In this document: piece by piece, positions 1 to 6,550 of the stretch
Layout: each line of letters begins with the position of its first letter
How positions within the stretch are numbered: position 1 is the first letter of the stretch
DNA from: an uncultured Acidobacteriota bacterium
GTDB taxonomy: Bacteria; Acidobacteriota; JAAYUB01
Direction: 5' to 3'
Assembly: GCA_937925645.1 (NCBI GenBank)
Contig: CALAMB010000249.1
Location: forward strand, 1 to 8,014
DNA length: 8,014 nt
Notes under the pieces: generated by a model
Seen by the model: only the letters and a program-made list of their open reading frames with translations
Databases searched by the model: none
What the model was told of the DNA's origin: nothing
Program-made: the position numbers and the translations under genes

Positions 1-791
1 TGCAGGTACAGCGTCTCCAGCGCCAGCAGCGCGTCGAAGGCGCTGTTGGCGTGGATGGTGCCGATGGCCGCCTGGCCGGTGTTCATCGCCCGGCAGAGGT
101 CGTGCGCCTCCGGGCCCCGCACCTCGCCCACGATCAGCCAGCGCGGGTTCATCCGCAGGGCGTTGCGCACCAGGTCCCGCAGCGTGTACTCCGTGTCGTC
201 GGCGAAGATCTTCTTCTTGGATTCCAGGGCGGCCCAGAGCTCGTGGCCGATCCGGATCTCCCGCGCGTCCTCCACGGTCACGATCAGGTCGCCGTCCGGG
301 ATGAAGCTGCACAGGGCGTTGAGCAGGGTGGTCTTGCCGCTGCCCACGCCGCCGGAGATCAGAATGTTCCGGCCGGCGGCCACGATGCTTTTCAGCACGG
401 CCAGCCCGGCCGGATCGAACGCACCCAGCCGCATCAGTTCGTCCACCCCCAGCGGGTCCTGGCCGTGGATCCGCAGGGCCACCAATGCCCCGCCGGCCGC
501 GTAGCACGGCTCCATGATCACGTTGACCCGGGAGCCGTCGGGCAGCCGGGCGTCCAGAATCGGGTTGTCCCGGTCCAGCTTGCGCTTGATGAAGCGGGAG
601 ATGGCCTCCAGGCAGATGGCCAGGTCCTCGTCGGAGCGCCAGCCGCCGGCGAACCGGGCGAATTCCGAGCGACGGCGGCGGACGTAGATTTTCCGGGCGC
701 TGAAGACCAGGATGTCGGTCATCTCCGGATCGGCCAGGAGCGGCTTGAGCGGTCCCAGCGTGTCCTGGATGATTTCGGCGGTCAGCTCCAT
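1..791 (-). CDS. virB11: VirB11/TrbB/CpaF-type secretion ATPase (3' end cut off by window edge)
   Basis: Hexameric cytoplasmic traffic ATPase that powers type IV secretion together with VirB4. 263 residues are visible, without a stop; the C-terminus lies beyond position 1. The start is the ATG at 791-789, 12 bases after the stop of the zinc-ribbon gene; the Shine-Dalgarno is weak, so coupling is likely. Visible in order: an N-terminal domain (about residues 1-110), Walker A GGVGSGKTT (147-155), Asp box VTVEDAREI (171-179, acidic pair E174/D175), the arginine-rich stretch TLRDLVRNALRMNP (203-216), Walker B LIVGEVRG (219-226, E223) and the His box TIHANS (245-250, H247). The Asp-box and Walker-B wording is closer to the CpaF/TrbB branch than to Agrobacterium VirB11, but the neighbours make it the T4SS ATPase rather than a pilus ATPase. 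Odd: the usual GHxG before the His box reads GQAA and is one residue shorter. Confidence 0.95.
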   Translation of the reverse strand, partial: MELTAEIIQDTLGPLKPLLADPEMTDILVFSARKIYVRRRRSEFARFAGGWRSDEDLAICLEAISRFIKRKLDRDNPILDARLPDGSRVNVIMEPCYAAGGALVALRIHGQDPLGVDELMRLGAFDPAGLAVLKSIVAAGRNILISGGVGSGKTTLLNALCSFIPDGDLIVTVEDAREIRIGHELWAALESKKKIFADDTEYTLRDLVRNALRMNPRWLIVGEVRGPEAHDLCRAMNTGQAAIGTIHANSAFDALLALETLYL

Positions 792-803
792 GGCGACGCC
801 CGG

Positions 804-1169
804 TTACTCGTCCTCCGGCGCGGTCGCTTTCCCGGGCGCGGATTCGCCCCGGATGAAGGCCACCCGGCCGGCCTCCAGTCTCAGACGGGCGGAGTACCGG
901 CGGGACCCGTCCCGGGTGACGAAGCCGTCCAGCCGGTCCGTCTCCCCCCTGGCCAGCAGGTCCTCCACCGCCTCCTCGGGCAGCAGGAGCCCGCCGTATT
1001 CCTTCCAGATGGTCAGCGGGCACTTGTTCTTGGGAAAATTCGTGCAGCCGTATGCCTTCGGGCTGCTGGCATACACCCAGCCGCCGCACAGGGGGCAGCG
1101 GCCGTACACCGGCACCTCCACATCCACTTCCTTGCCATACAGCCGTCCGGTCAGGGTCACGGTTTCCAT
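804..1169 (-). CDS. Small free-standing zinc-ribbon protein resembling the C-terminal region of topoisomerase III
   Basis: A 121-residue protein with four cysteines spaced as a zinc ribbon: C25-P-L-C28, then C42 and C50 (CxxC-x13-C-x7-C). The pattern CPLCGG...AYGCTNF...C...IWKEYGG, followed by a helix with LLARGETDRLDGF and a short beta-rich end, closely matches the repeat found at the C-terminus of type IA topoisomerases, above all TopB/topoisomerase III, where it binds DNA. No catalytic Toprim or tyrosine domain is present, so it cannot be a topoisomerase alone. The ATG at 1169 is chosen because AGGAGG lies 5 bases upstream (1175-1180) and the domain starts soon after; a longer in-frame reading upstream is only a shadow of the preceding gene, whose end it overlaps by 13 bases. 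No signal peptide is seen, so it is probably cytoplasmic. Role inferred: DNA or partner binding near the VirB11 ATPase. Confidence 0.85.
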   Translation of the reverse strand: METVTLTGRLYGKEVDVEVPVYGRCPLCGGWVYASSPKAYGCTNFPKNKCPLTIWKEYGGLLLPEEAVEDLLARGETDRLDGFVTRDGSRRYSARLRLEAGRVAFIRGESAPGKATAPEDE

Positions 1170-1786
1170 GGGTCCCTCCTCTCCTGTTGCTGCGTCAGCC
1201 GCATCAGGAATGCGGCCGCCTGCAGCAGGGTCTCGTCCAGCGTCGGACGGCCGAAGGCGTACCGGAGATACCGGGCCTTGTTCGTCCGGACGTTGAGCAT
1301 GTAGGCCTCGAGCAGCACGCCGGCCAGGCCCGGGCGGGCGGTGCGGTCCACCCCCAGGAGACACACCCCCGTTTCCAGGTCGGACCGGCCCACCGGCCGC
1401 AGGCCGGCGTCCACCGCGCCGGCGACCAGCGCGTAGCGCAGCGCCGCCTCGTAGTGCGTCAGCTCCGGCACGCAGCGGACCACCCGCAGGCGGACGGTCG
1501 TGCCCGCCGGGGGCGTGTAGCCCTCGTCGTGGCGGTAGCCGAAGAACGGGTTGCCGCGCAGCCTGGCGTAGATCTCCGGGGTGAAAAATTTGCCGATCGT
1601 TTGCGGGTCGTCCCGCACGTCCGGAGAATCCTCCAGAAACGGCCGAAACTCCGCCATCCGGCGCATGAACTCCAGGTCCGCCGCCGATTCCGCGCCGGCG
1701 GGCGGCGACGGAGCGCCCTGCCCCGCCGCCGCGGCGGCCAGCAGGCCGATGCACCCGAACAGAATCAGGCGGGTCTTAACGCGCAT
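1157..1786 (-). CDS. Exported protein of unknown function between virB10 and the zinc-ribbon gene
   Basis: I do not recognise this 209-residue protein. It starts MRVKTRLILFGCIGLL with a basic n-region, a hydrophobic core and an Ala-rich c-region ending near residue 24, which is a plausible Sec signal peptide. C12 is in LFGC, a poor lipobox, and lies inside the hydrophobic core, so a lipoprotein is unlikely. The mature part has a Pro/Ala linker (25-35), a helical acidic region (36-62) and a mixed alpha/beta domain (95-200) with the pattern helix (ALRYALVAGAVDAGL), strand (GVCLLGV), strand (GVLLEAYMLNV), charged turn, helix. This pattern faintly recalls DUF4136-like periplasmic domains, a weak guess only. 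The ATG at 1786 overlaps the end of virB10 by 11 bases; an in-frame ATG 14 codons upstream lies deeper in virB10 and would spoil the signal peptide. Context suggests a periplasmic accessory to the secretion channel. Confidence 0.75.
   Translation of the reverse strand: MRVKTRLILFGCIGLLAAAAAGQGAPSPPAGAESAADLEFMRRMAEFRPFLEDSPDVRDDPQTIGKFFTPEIYARLRGNPFFGYRHDEGYTPPAGTTVRLRVVRCVPELTHYEAALRYALVAGAVDAGLRPVGRSDLETGVCLLGVDRTARPGLAGVLLEAYMLNVRTNKARYLRYAFGRPTLDETLLQAAAFLMRLTQQQERRDPWKP
1175..1180 (-). promoter_or_regulatory. Ribosome binding site of the zinc-ribbon gene
   Basis: Reads AGGAGG on the minus strand, 5 bases before the ATG at 1169. It lies inside the last codons of the upstream gene and decides the short 121-residue reading of the zinc-ribbon protein. 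Confidence 0.8.
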
Positions 1787-3191
1787 AGCTCCGCTCGTCG
1801 ATCCGGCTGTAGGCGCTGATTTCCACATCGTCGGCCAGGTACACCTTGACCTTCTTGCCGGCGTCCACGGTGATGGTGGGGACGATGTTGGTGTAGCGCT
1901 GCATGATGGTGTTGAGGATCTTCTCGAAGTTGTCGGTGGTGTCCTCGATGACGTAGGCCCGGCCGGAGTAGGGGTCGGTGTGCTGCTGGGCGGCCGCCCC
2001 GAGTCCCTCGATGGCGCCCACGAACAACGCCGTGCCGAACTGCAGCATCCAGTGGCGGTTCACCCTGGACACGACGCCGTGGGCGCCGGTTTGATCCAGC
2101 GCCCGGGCGGCCTTTTTCGACTCCGGGAAATAGACCAGGCTACCGTTGGGCAGCACCATGCGGTTGAATTTGACAAACAGCCGGGCGGCCCCCATGTAAT
2201 CGACCGCCTGGCTGAGCCCGATCAGCCGGGTGCCGGTCGGGAACACGACCCATTTCCCGGCCGGATCGAAGTGGTCCTTGGCGACGTAGCACACCACCGG
2301 CGAGGGTTCCGTGTCGGCCACGATGCGGTTTTGCAGCACCGTGTCGATGAAGTCGCCCTCATACAACCGCACCGCCGGCCGGTCGCCATAGGCGACCTGG
2401 GAGACCCGGGCGCCCGCGAGGCGGGGCGGGCCGCCGTCCCCTGCCCGTTCATTGTGCGCGCCGAGGCGGGCGGCGGAATCCGCCGCCTCCGGCTCGGCCC
2501 GGTCCGGGCGCATCTCCGCCGGGCCCGACCGGGCCGGCGGTTCGTCATACAGATCGGCCTGCTTCATCGTCCGCGAGTAGCAGAACATGGTCTGCCGTTC
2601 CCGGGCGTAGTCCTTGTCCCGTTGTTCGGCGGCGGCCCGGGACTCCGTGCCGCGGTACAGCGGGCGGCTGTCGGCCGCCTCCGCCGGCCGGGCCGGCGCC
2701 GTCGTCAGGGCCGCGTCCTGCTGTGCCGCCGCCTGCTGCAGGATGCCGCGGATCATCAGGTTGCCCTCGGCCCTCGTGTGTTGGGCTTCGGCCGCCTGCC
2801 GGGCGATGGCTTCCGGCGTCATCTCCCGGGTCTGCGCCGCCGGATCGGCCAGGACGTCCGTCTGGTGCAGCGTCCGGTCCTTCAGGTTCATCCGGCTTTT
2901 CCGCTCGATTTCCGCCAGGATCTTCTGCTGGGCCTGGGCGTCGGCGCTCGGGGCCGTTGTCTCCGGCCGGCCGGAATTGCCCAGGGCGGCCAGGATGACC
3001 ACGCCCAGGAGGATCAGCAGCACCATGCCGACGCCGCCGGCCACCAGAAAGGCCCGGGGCCGGCGCGGTGGCTTCCCGCCGCCCGGAAGCTCGTCCCGCG
3101 ACTCGAAAACGTGCGTGTCCTCACGGGACACCCGGCCGGCGTCCCGTTCCTCTGCCGGCCCGGTCCGGTCTCCGGTTGCTGCAGCCATCAT
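1776..3191 (-). CDS. virB10: VirB10/TrbI, trans-envelope core subunit of the T4SS
   Basis: VirB10 spans both membranes and passes energy signals from the ATPases to the outer-membrane pore. Of the 471 residues, 1-46 are a charged cytoplasmic tail, 47-70 form one transmembrane helix, 71-265 are a charged, Ala/Gln-rich periplasmic linker, and 266-460 form the conserved C-terminal domain. Family hallmarks there are RLYEGDFIDTVLQNRI (275-290), the VVFPTGTRLIG block (315-325), FNRMVLPNGSLVYF (342-355), the antenna-like hydrophobic region around 375-400 and the closing NIVPTITVDAGKKVKVYL (435-452). The length is within the usual range. Two adjacent ATGs (3191 and 3188) overlap the virB9 stop; GAGG just upstream does not decide between them and I list the outer one. 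The linker is less proline-rich and looks more helical than in classical VirB10. Confidence 0.95.
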   Translation of the reverse strand: MMAAATGDRTGPAEERDAGRVSREDTHVFESRDELPGGGKPPRRPRAFLVAGGVGMVLLILLGVVILAALGNSGRPETTAPSADAQAQQKILAEIERKSRMNLKDRTLHQTDVLADPAAQTREMTPEAIARQAAEAQHTRAEGNLMIRGILQQAAAQQDAALTTAPARPAEAADSRPLYRGTESRAAAEQRDKDYARERQTMFCYSRTMKQADLYDEPPARSGPAEMRPDRAEPEAADSAARLGAHNERAGDGGPPRLAGARVSQVAYGDRPAVRLYEGDFIDTVLQNRIVADTEPSPVVCYVAKDHFDPAGKWVVFPTGTRLIGLSQAVDYMGAARLFVKFNRMVLPNGSLVYFPESKKAARALDQTGAHGVVSRVNRHWMLQFGTALFVGAIEGLGAAAQQHTDPYSGRAYVIEDTTDNFEKILNTIMQRYTNIVPTITVDAGKKVKVYLADDVEISAYSRIDERSYAR

Positions 3192-3955
3192 CGCCCCTCG
3201 CGGGTGATGTCCACGGTCTGTTTGTCCAGCTTCAGCACGAGCCGGTCGGCGGCATGGCCGAGCACGTGGCTGACCCGGTAATACCCGCCCTGATCGGTGT
3301 AGGCCAGCGGCTCGAGCTGGTCCTTTTTGGCCCCCCGGCCCAGCAGGTACACCGCCGGCTTGACCTGGGCCCGCGGCATGAAAATGTACGTAAACACGCC
3401 GTCATCGGCCACCCGCTCCACCGGGAAGGCGTCGCCCTGGATCCGGTAGTTGCTCTGCACCTTGGCCAGCAGGTGCAGCCGCTGGGCCTCCAGTTGCTTG
3501 TCCAGTTCCGCCTGGTGGCTCCGCTCCAGATTCTCCGTCTGCCGGCGGACCTCTCCGGCGACGGTTTGCCGGAACAGGTTCTTGTCGTGCGCCTCGATCA
3601 CCACCAGCGTGTCGGCGACCGGCGCCGGCGCGGACGACACCAGAAACACGTAGGTCGCGCCGCTGTCCGTGTGCACCACGGCGGTGGTCTCCTTGTTCTC
3701 GGCCAGGGCCTTGATGACGGCGATGGTGCCGTTGGACTGGCCGAAGAACAGCTTGGAATCCGACACCACGAAGTCCTGAATCCGCGCCCCCTCGGGCAGC
3801 TTGAAGGTGGTACCGATTCCCACCGGCGACACCACCGGATAGACCGTGTCTTCGTTTTCCCCGTCGAAGTTGGCCACCAGCGTCCGCGGCGTCACGCCGA
3901 GGGCGCAGACGCCGAGCGCCAGCCCGAGAACCGCCCCCACCACGATTCGGTTCAT
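3188..3955 (-). CDS. virB9: VirB9/TrbG/CagX-family outer-membrane core complex protein
   Basis: VirB9 lines the periplasmic chamber and outer-membrane part of the T4SS core with VirB10 (and VirB7 where present). The 255-residue product begins with a Sec signal peptide (MNRIVVGAVLGLALGVCALG, cleavage near 20-22). The N-terminal domain has the family beta pattern GIGTTFKLPEGARIQDFVVSDS (47-68). A helical, charged linker follows (about 126-170), then the C-terminal domain with NYRIQGD (169-175), VADDGVFTYIFMPR (182-195), AVYLL (201-205) and the end RLVLKLDKQTVDITR (238-252). The length is typical. The ATG at 3955 has GGGAGGAG at 3960-3967 and lies one base after the virB8 stop. C17 in LGVC is not a convincing lipobox. 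The gene overlaps the start of virB10 by 4 bases (ATGATG). Confidence 0.95.
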   Translation of the reverse strand: MNRIVVGAVLGLALGVCALGVTPRTLVANFDGENEDTVYPVVSPVGIGTTFKLPEGARIQDFVVSDSKLFFGQSNGTIAVIKALAENKETTAVVHTDSGATYVFLVSSAPAPVADTLVVIEAHDKNLFRQTVAGEVRRQTENLERSHQAELDKQLEAQRLHLLAKVQSNYRIQGDAFPVERVADDGVFTYIFMPRAQVKPAVYLLGRGAKKDQLEPLAYTDQGGYYRVSHVLGHAADRLVLKLDKQTVDITREGR

Positions 3956-3956
3956 A

Positions 3957-4598
3957 TCACTCCTCCCGCACGAAATTGCTCTGCGAATACTCCACCAGCA
4001 GCAGGCCGCTGGGCGTGTCCGCTGTCCGCGGCACCGTCTTGAGCCGCAGCGAGGCCACCCGCCGCTGGCTGTCCGTCAGACCCTGCGGCGAAATGGCTTT
4101 GCTGCTGAAATAACACTGCACCAGAATGTTGGGACTGGTTTGCAGGATGTTGACCGCCTGGAGTTCGACCACGCCCTGATCCCCCACCTGCAAGTGCCGT
4201 TGCCGCGCCTCGATGTTGACGGCGTCCTTGATCTGCAGGGTCGCGTCCGGGACGCAGCAGCGGAAGGCCTCCGCCAGGTTGGACGAGGCGGTGTAGCGGG
4301 TGTAGGTGTAGATGTTGCGCAGCAGTTGCCGGACAAAATAATGCACTTCCGCCGGCTTGCGGTCCTCGCCGGCGGCGTCCACCACCCGCCAGTCGATGGG
4401 CCGGCTCTCGCCGGTGGCCTCGTTGATCACGATCGGGATGGCCCGGACTTCGCCGGCGTGGCGGGAGATCAGGACCAGCGCCACCACCAGGCCCGCGCAG
4501 ACCAGCCCCAGCACGAACAGGGCGTACTTGAGAAAGAGGTTCACAAAGGCCAGGTGGCCGGTCGAACGGATGTAATCATCCACGTTGCCCTTGACCAT
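3957..4598 (-). CDS. virB8: VirB8/TrbF-family bitopic inner-membrane assembly factor
   Basis: VirB8 nucleates assembly of the T4SS channel; it has a short cytoplasmic end, one membrane helix and a periplasmic NTF2-like domain. The 213-residue product fits: residues 1-21 are cytoplasmic, 22-45 form a strong transmembrane helix (LFLKYALFVLGLVCAGLV and on), and 50-213 are periplasmic. The periplasmic part shows a strand (AIPIVINE), a helical stretch VHYFVRQLLRNIYTYTRY (85-102), and strands around VELQAVNIL (144-152), NILVQCYFSS (157-166) and VASLRLKTVP (181-190), as expected for the fold. Sequence similarity to named VirB8 proteins is low, so the call rests on topology, length and the position between virB6 and virB9. 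The ATG lies 3 bases after the virB6 stop with only a weak G-rich ribosome site, suggesting coupling. Confidence 0.88.
   Translation of the reverse strand: MVKGNVDDYIRSTGHLAFVNLFLKYALFVLGLVCAGLVVALVLISRHAGEVRAIPIVINEATGESRPIDWRVVDAAGEDRKPAEVHYFVRQLLRNIYTYTRYTASSNLAEAFRCCVPDATLQIKDAVNIEARQRHLQVGDQGVVELQAVNILQTSPNILVQCYFSSKAISPQGLTDSQRRVASLRLKTVPRTADTPSGLLLVEYSQSNFVREE
3960..3967 (-). promoter_or_regulatory. Ribosome binding site of virB9
   Basis: Reads GGGAGGAG on the minus strand, 4 bases before the ATG at 3955, within the final codons of virB8. It supports the chosen virB9 start and translational coupling. Confidence 0.75.
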
Positions 4599-4601
4599 GA
4601 T

Positions 4602-5663
4602 CTACCCCCGCGCCGCCGACTGGGCCGCGGCACTGGCCGCGCCCGCGGCCGCGCTGGCTGTTCCCGCCGCCGCCGTGGCCGCCAGGCCGGCCCCGCCGGT
4701 CGCCGCACCGCCGGCGGCGCTGCCCGCGGCGGTTCCGCCGCCGCCGGAGGAGGAGGCCCCTGCCCCGGCCGCGATGGAGGCCGCCCCGGCGGCAATCCCG
4801 GCGGCCAGGGAGCCCGTGGACCCGAAATACCCCCCGGTGACCTGGCTGACAATCTTGTTGACCGACAGAATGACGGAGGCCTGCAGGATCGGCACGACGC
4901 ACATCCCGAACAACTGTTCCATCGGGTTGTGGGCCAGGCTGAGGGTCGAGGCCAGCAGCTTGCCTGTGAACGTGGCGCAGATCGCCAGGCCGATCCCGTA
5001 CATCGGAATGACGATGAAGATGCTCACCGTCACCCCGATCCACCGGGCCAGATACTGCCGGAACGTCTGCAGCATGGACAGCGCGACGAACACCGGCCCG
5101 ATCAGCAGATAGAACGCCAGCACCACAAACACGCCGACGATGCTGACCATGATGTAGAGCATGGCGGCCACGATGATGACGAGACAGAGCACCGAGCTCA
5201 GCGCGTAGATGCCGGCGTTGTTCAGGTTGCCCACCGCCGCCATCCAGCCCGAGATGGACGACAGATTGAGGTACCGCTGCGCCTCCATCTGTTGCTGGTA
5301 GGCCGACAGCATCGGTTGAAACACCTGGTTGTAGAAGTCCGTGGCGAATCCGTTGGCCACCCCGGCGGCCAGACCGTAGATGGTGTGCGCGATCCCGTCC
5401 CACGACCCCACCACGGCGTAGATCGCCAGGAACTTGACGATGTCCCCGACCAGGTGTTGCGTCTCCCCCAGGGCCATCCGGTAGGCCGAGCGGGAGAAGT
5501 GGAGGATGGCCATGGCGGTGGTCAGCACCAGCGCCGCGTTGCGCATGATGACGATGTAGTCCGCGCCCCCCGCCCCCCCCGCGATGGCCGCCCAGATTGT
5601 GTCGATGATGTGGCCCAGGGACAGCGACCCCCCGGCCCCCTGCGCCAGTAACAGGCCGTCCAT
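4602..5663 (-). CDS. virB6: VirB6/TrbL polytopic inner-membrane channel protein with Ala/Gly-rich tail
   Basis: VirB6/TrbL forms part of the inner-membrane translocation channel. The 353-residue product has an N-terminal amphipathic region, hydrophobic segments at about 36-54, 74-104, 155-183, 183-198 and 208-235, and the conserved centre FYLLIGPVFVALSMLQTFRQ (184-203) with ARWIG after it (206-210), typical of the family (a membrane helix followed by a polar loop and Trp). A further hydrophobic stretch lies at 250-275. From about 283 to the end the protein is almost only Ala, Gly, Ser and Thr, split by a Ser/Gly hinge (304-310); such tails occur in TrbL proteins and vary widely. The start is the ATG at 5663, five bases after the virB5 stop, with AGAGG about 8 bases upstream. 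The GC-rich tail creates long false reading frames on the other strand. Confidence 0.92.
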   Translation of the reverse strand: MDGLLLAQGAGGSLSLGHIIDTIWAAIAGGAGGADYIVIMRNAALVLTTAMAILHFSRSAYRMALGETQHLVGDIVKFLAIYAVVGSWDGIAHTIYGLAAGVANGFATDFYNQVFQPMLSAYQQQMEAQRYLNLSSISGWMAAVGNLNNAGIYALSSVLCLVIIVAAMLYIMVSIVGVFVVLAFYLLIGPVFVALSMLQTFRQYLARWIGVTVSIFIVIPMYGIGLAICATFTGKLLASTLSLAHNPMEQLFGMCVVPILQASVILSVNKIVSQVTGGYFGSTGSLAAGIAAGAASIAAGAGASSSGGGGTAAGSAAGGAATGGAGLAATAAAGTASAAAGAASAAAQSAARG

Positions 5664-5668
5664 GGGGC

Positions 5669-6550
5669 CTACCTCTTTCGCTTCGGCTGGGCCGGCGGGG
5701 CGTCCTGGAGGGGCGCCAGCAGCTGGTCCAGCACGCCCGTGCGGCTCTCCTCGTGAGTCCCGTTGATGATCAGCGACTTCTGCATCTGCTCCTCCGCCTC
5801 GATCTGCCGCGCCAGCAGCAGGGCCGTCAGCTCCGCGACCTCGTTGTTCTGCTTGACCTGCTCCAGCAGGATCTGGTTCTGGAGCGCCATCTGGGCCACG
5901 ACGCTCTGCTGGTCGTCCCCGGTGGAGAGCTGCTGGTTCTGTTCCTCCAGCCGCGCGATCGTGGCACTCCGCGACTGGATCATGCGAATTGTGGCGGCGA
6001 TTTTGGTGAGCGCCGCGTTGTTGTATTGATAGTTGTACCGCTGTTTTTCCAAGTATTGATTTACCGCGGTCTGAAACGCCGTGTTGGATTGATAGTATTG
6101 TGTGTTCTGTAGATCGTCGATCTGTTGCTCCAGATCGCCCTCGGTCAAAGAGTCACCGCTAATCAATCCGTTATCTTGAGCCTCTTGGCGCACCCGGGCG
6201 GCGTCTTCGGCGGAAATCTCCTCCTGCCGCCGGGCGATCTCCGCCAGATAGTAGGCGTTGATCGTGGTGGCCAGCCGCTCCCAGTTGCCGTGCTGAATCG
6301 CCCGGTAGCACGCGTTGAACGTGCCGTAGTATTGGTCGAACACCTGCCGGTACTGTTGGAATTTCTGAATCTGCTCCTGGGCCCGGGCCACCATTTCCGT
6401 GCTCTTGGTGATCTGCTGGAGCATCTGCTGGTGGTTTTGGATCTTGTAGGCCACCGTCTGGGCCGTGTGCACCGGATCATGGAAGACGAAGGCGTGTCCC
6501 GAACCGGCGCAGACCGCGCACAACGACAGAATTGCGATTGCGTGTTTCAT
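5669..6550 (-). CDS. virB5: VirB5/TrbJ-type exported pilus-associated T4SS protein
   Basis: VirB5/TrbJ proteins are exported helical proteins found at the pilus tip or needed for pilus formation and cell contact. The 293-residue product has a clear signal peptide (MKHAIAILSLCAVCAGSGHA, cleavage before F21), then FVFHDPVHTAQTVAYKIQ (21-38), which matches the TrbJ start (a short hydrophobic/DP segment before a Gln-rich helix). The rest is long Gln-rich helices (38-75, 105-130, 140-210, 215-262), with a charged Pro/Lys end PKRKR (289-293). The start is the ATG at 6550, overlapping the previous stop as ATGA, with AAGGAGG at 6557-6563. The middle (6001-6180, roughly residues 124-183) has a run of Tyr/Asn/Gln and much lower GC than the rest. 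No firm choice between the VirB5 and TrbJ subfamilies is possible; position before virB6 supports either. Confidence 0.87.
   Translation of the reverse strand: MKHAIAILSLCAVCAGSGHAFVFHDPVHTAQTVAYKIQNHQQMLQQITKSTEMVARAQEQIQKFQQYRQVFDQYYGTFNACYRAIQHGNWERLATTINAYYLAEIARRQEEISAEDAARVRQEAQDNGLISGDSLTEGDLEQQIDDLQNTQYYQSNTAFQTAVNQYLEKQRYNYQYNNAALTKIAATIRMIQSRSATIARLEEQNQQLSTGDDQQSVVAQMALQNQILLEQVKQNNEVAELTALLLARQIEAEEQMQKSLIINGTHEESRTGVLDQLLAPLQDAPPAQPKRKR
6537..6549 (-). repeat. 13-base direct repeat, copy at the virB5 start
   Basis: Minus strand reads TGAAACACGCAAT, which begins with the last two bases of the virB5 start codon. An identical copy lies at 7163-7175 at the start of the previous gene, 626 bases away in the same orientation. 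Confidence 0.7.

Noticed and set aside
51..1304. Long plus-strand open frame opposite virB11, the zinc-ribbon gene and the exported gene
   Set aside because: It spans three clearly supported minus-strand genes. The product is His/Gln/Gly/Val-rich with no domain, as expected for the complement of GC-rich codons.
804..1754. Long version of the zinc-ribbon gene (316 codons)
   Set aside because: The first two thirds is an out-of-phase reading of the exported gene upstream; AGGAGG at 1175-1180 points to the ATG at 1169.
1157..1786. Reading the exported protein after virB10 as a VirB7-like lipoprotein
   Set aside because: Its cysteine (C12) has Phe at -2 and lies within the hydrophobic core, so the lipobox is poor; the protein is also much larger than VirB7.
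1581..3281. Plus-strand open frame of over 560 codons opposite virB10
   Set aside because: Shadow of virB10, which has family motifs along its C-terminal half; the plus-strand product is rich in Arg, Gly and His without recognisable fold and has no convincing ribosome site.
4576..5403. Minus-strand frame of 275 codons in another phase of virB6
   Set aside because: Out-of-phase reading of virB6; Arg/His/Gly-rich product, whereas the virB6 phase gives proper membrane segments.
3846..5651. Plus-strand open frame of about 600 codons opposite virB6 and virB8
   Set aside because: Shadow frame caused by high third-position GC and the Ala/Gly tail of VirB6; low-complexity Arg/Asp/His product, no domain.
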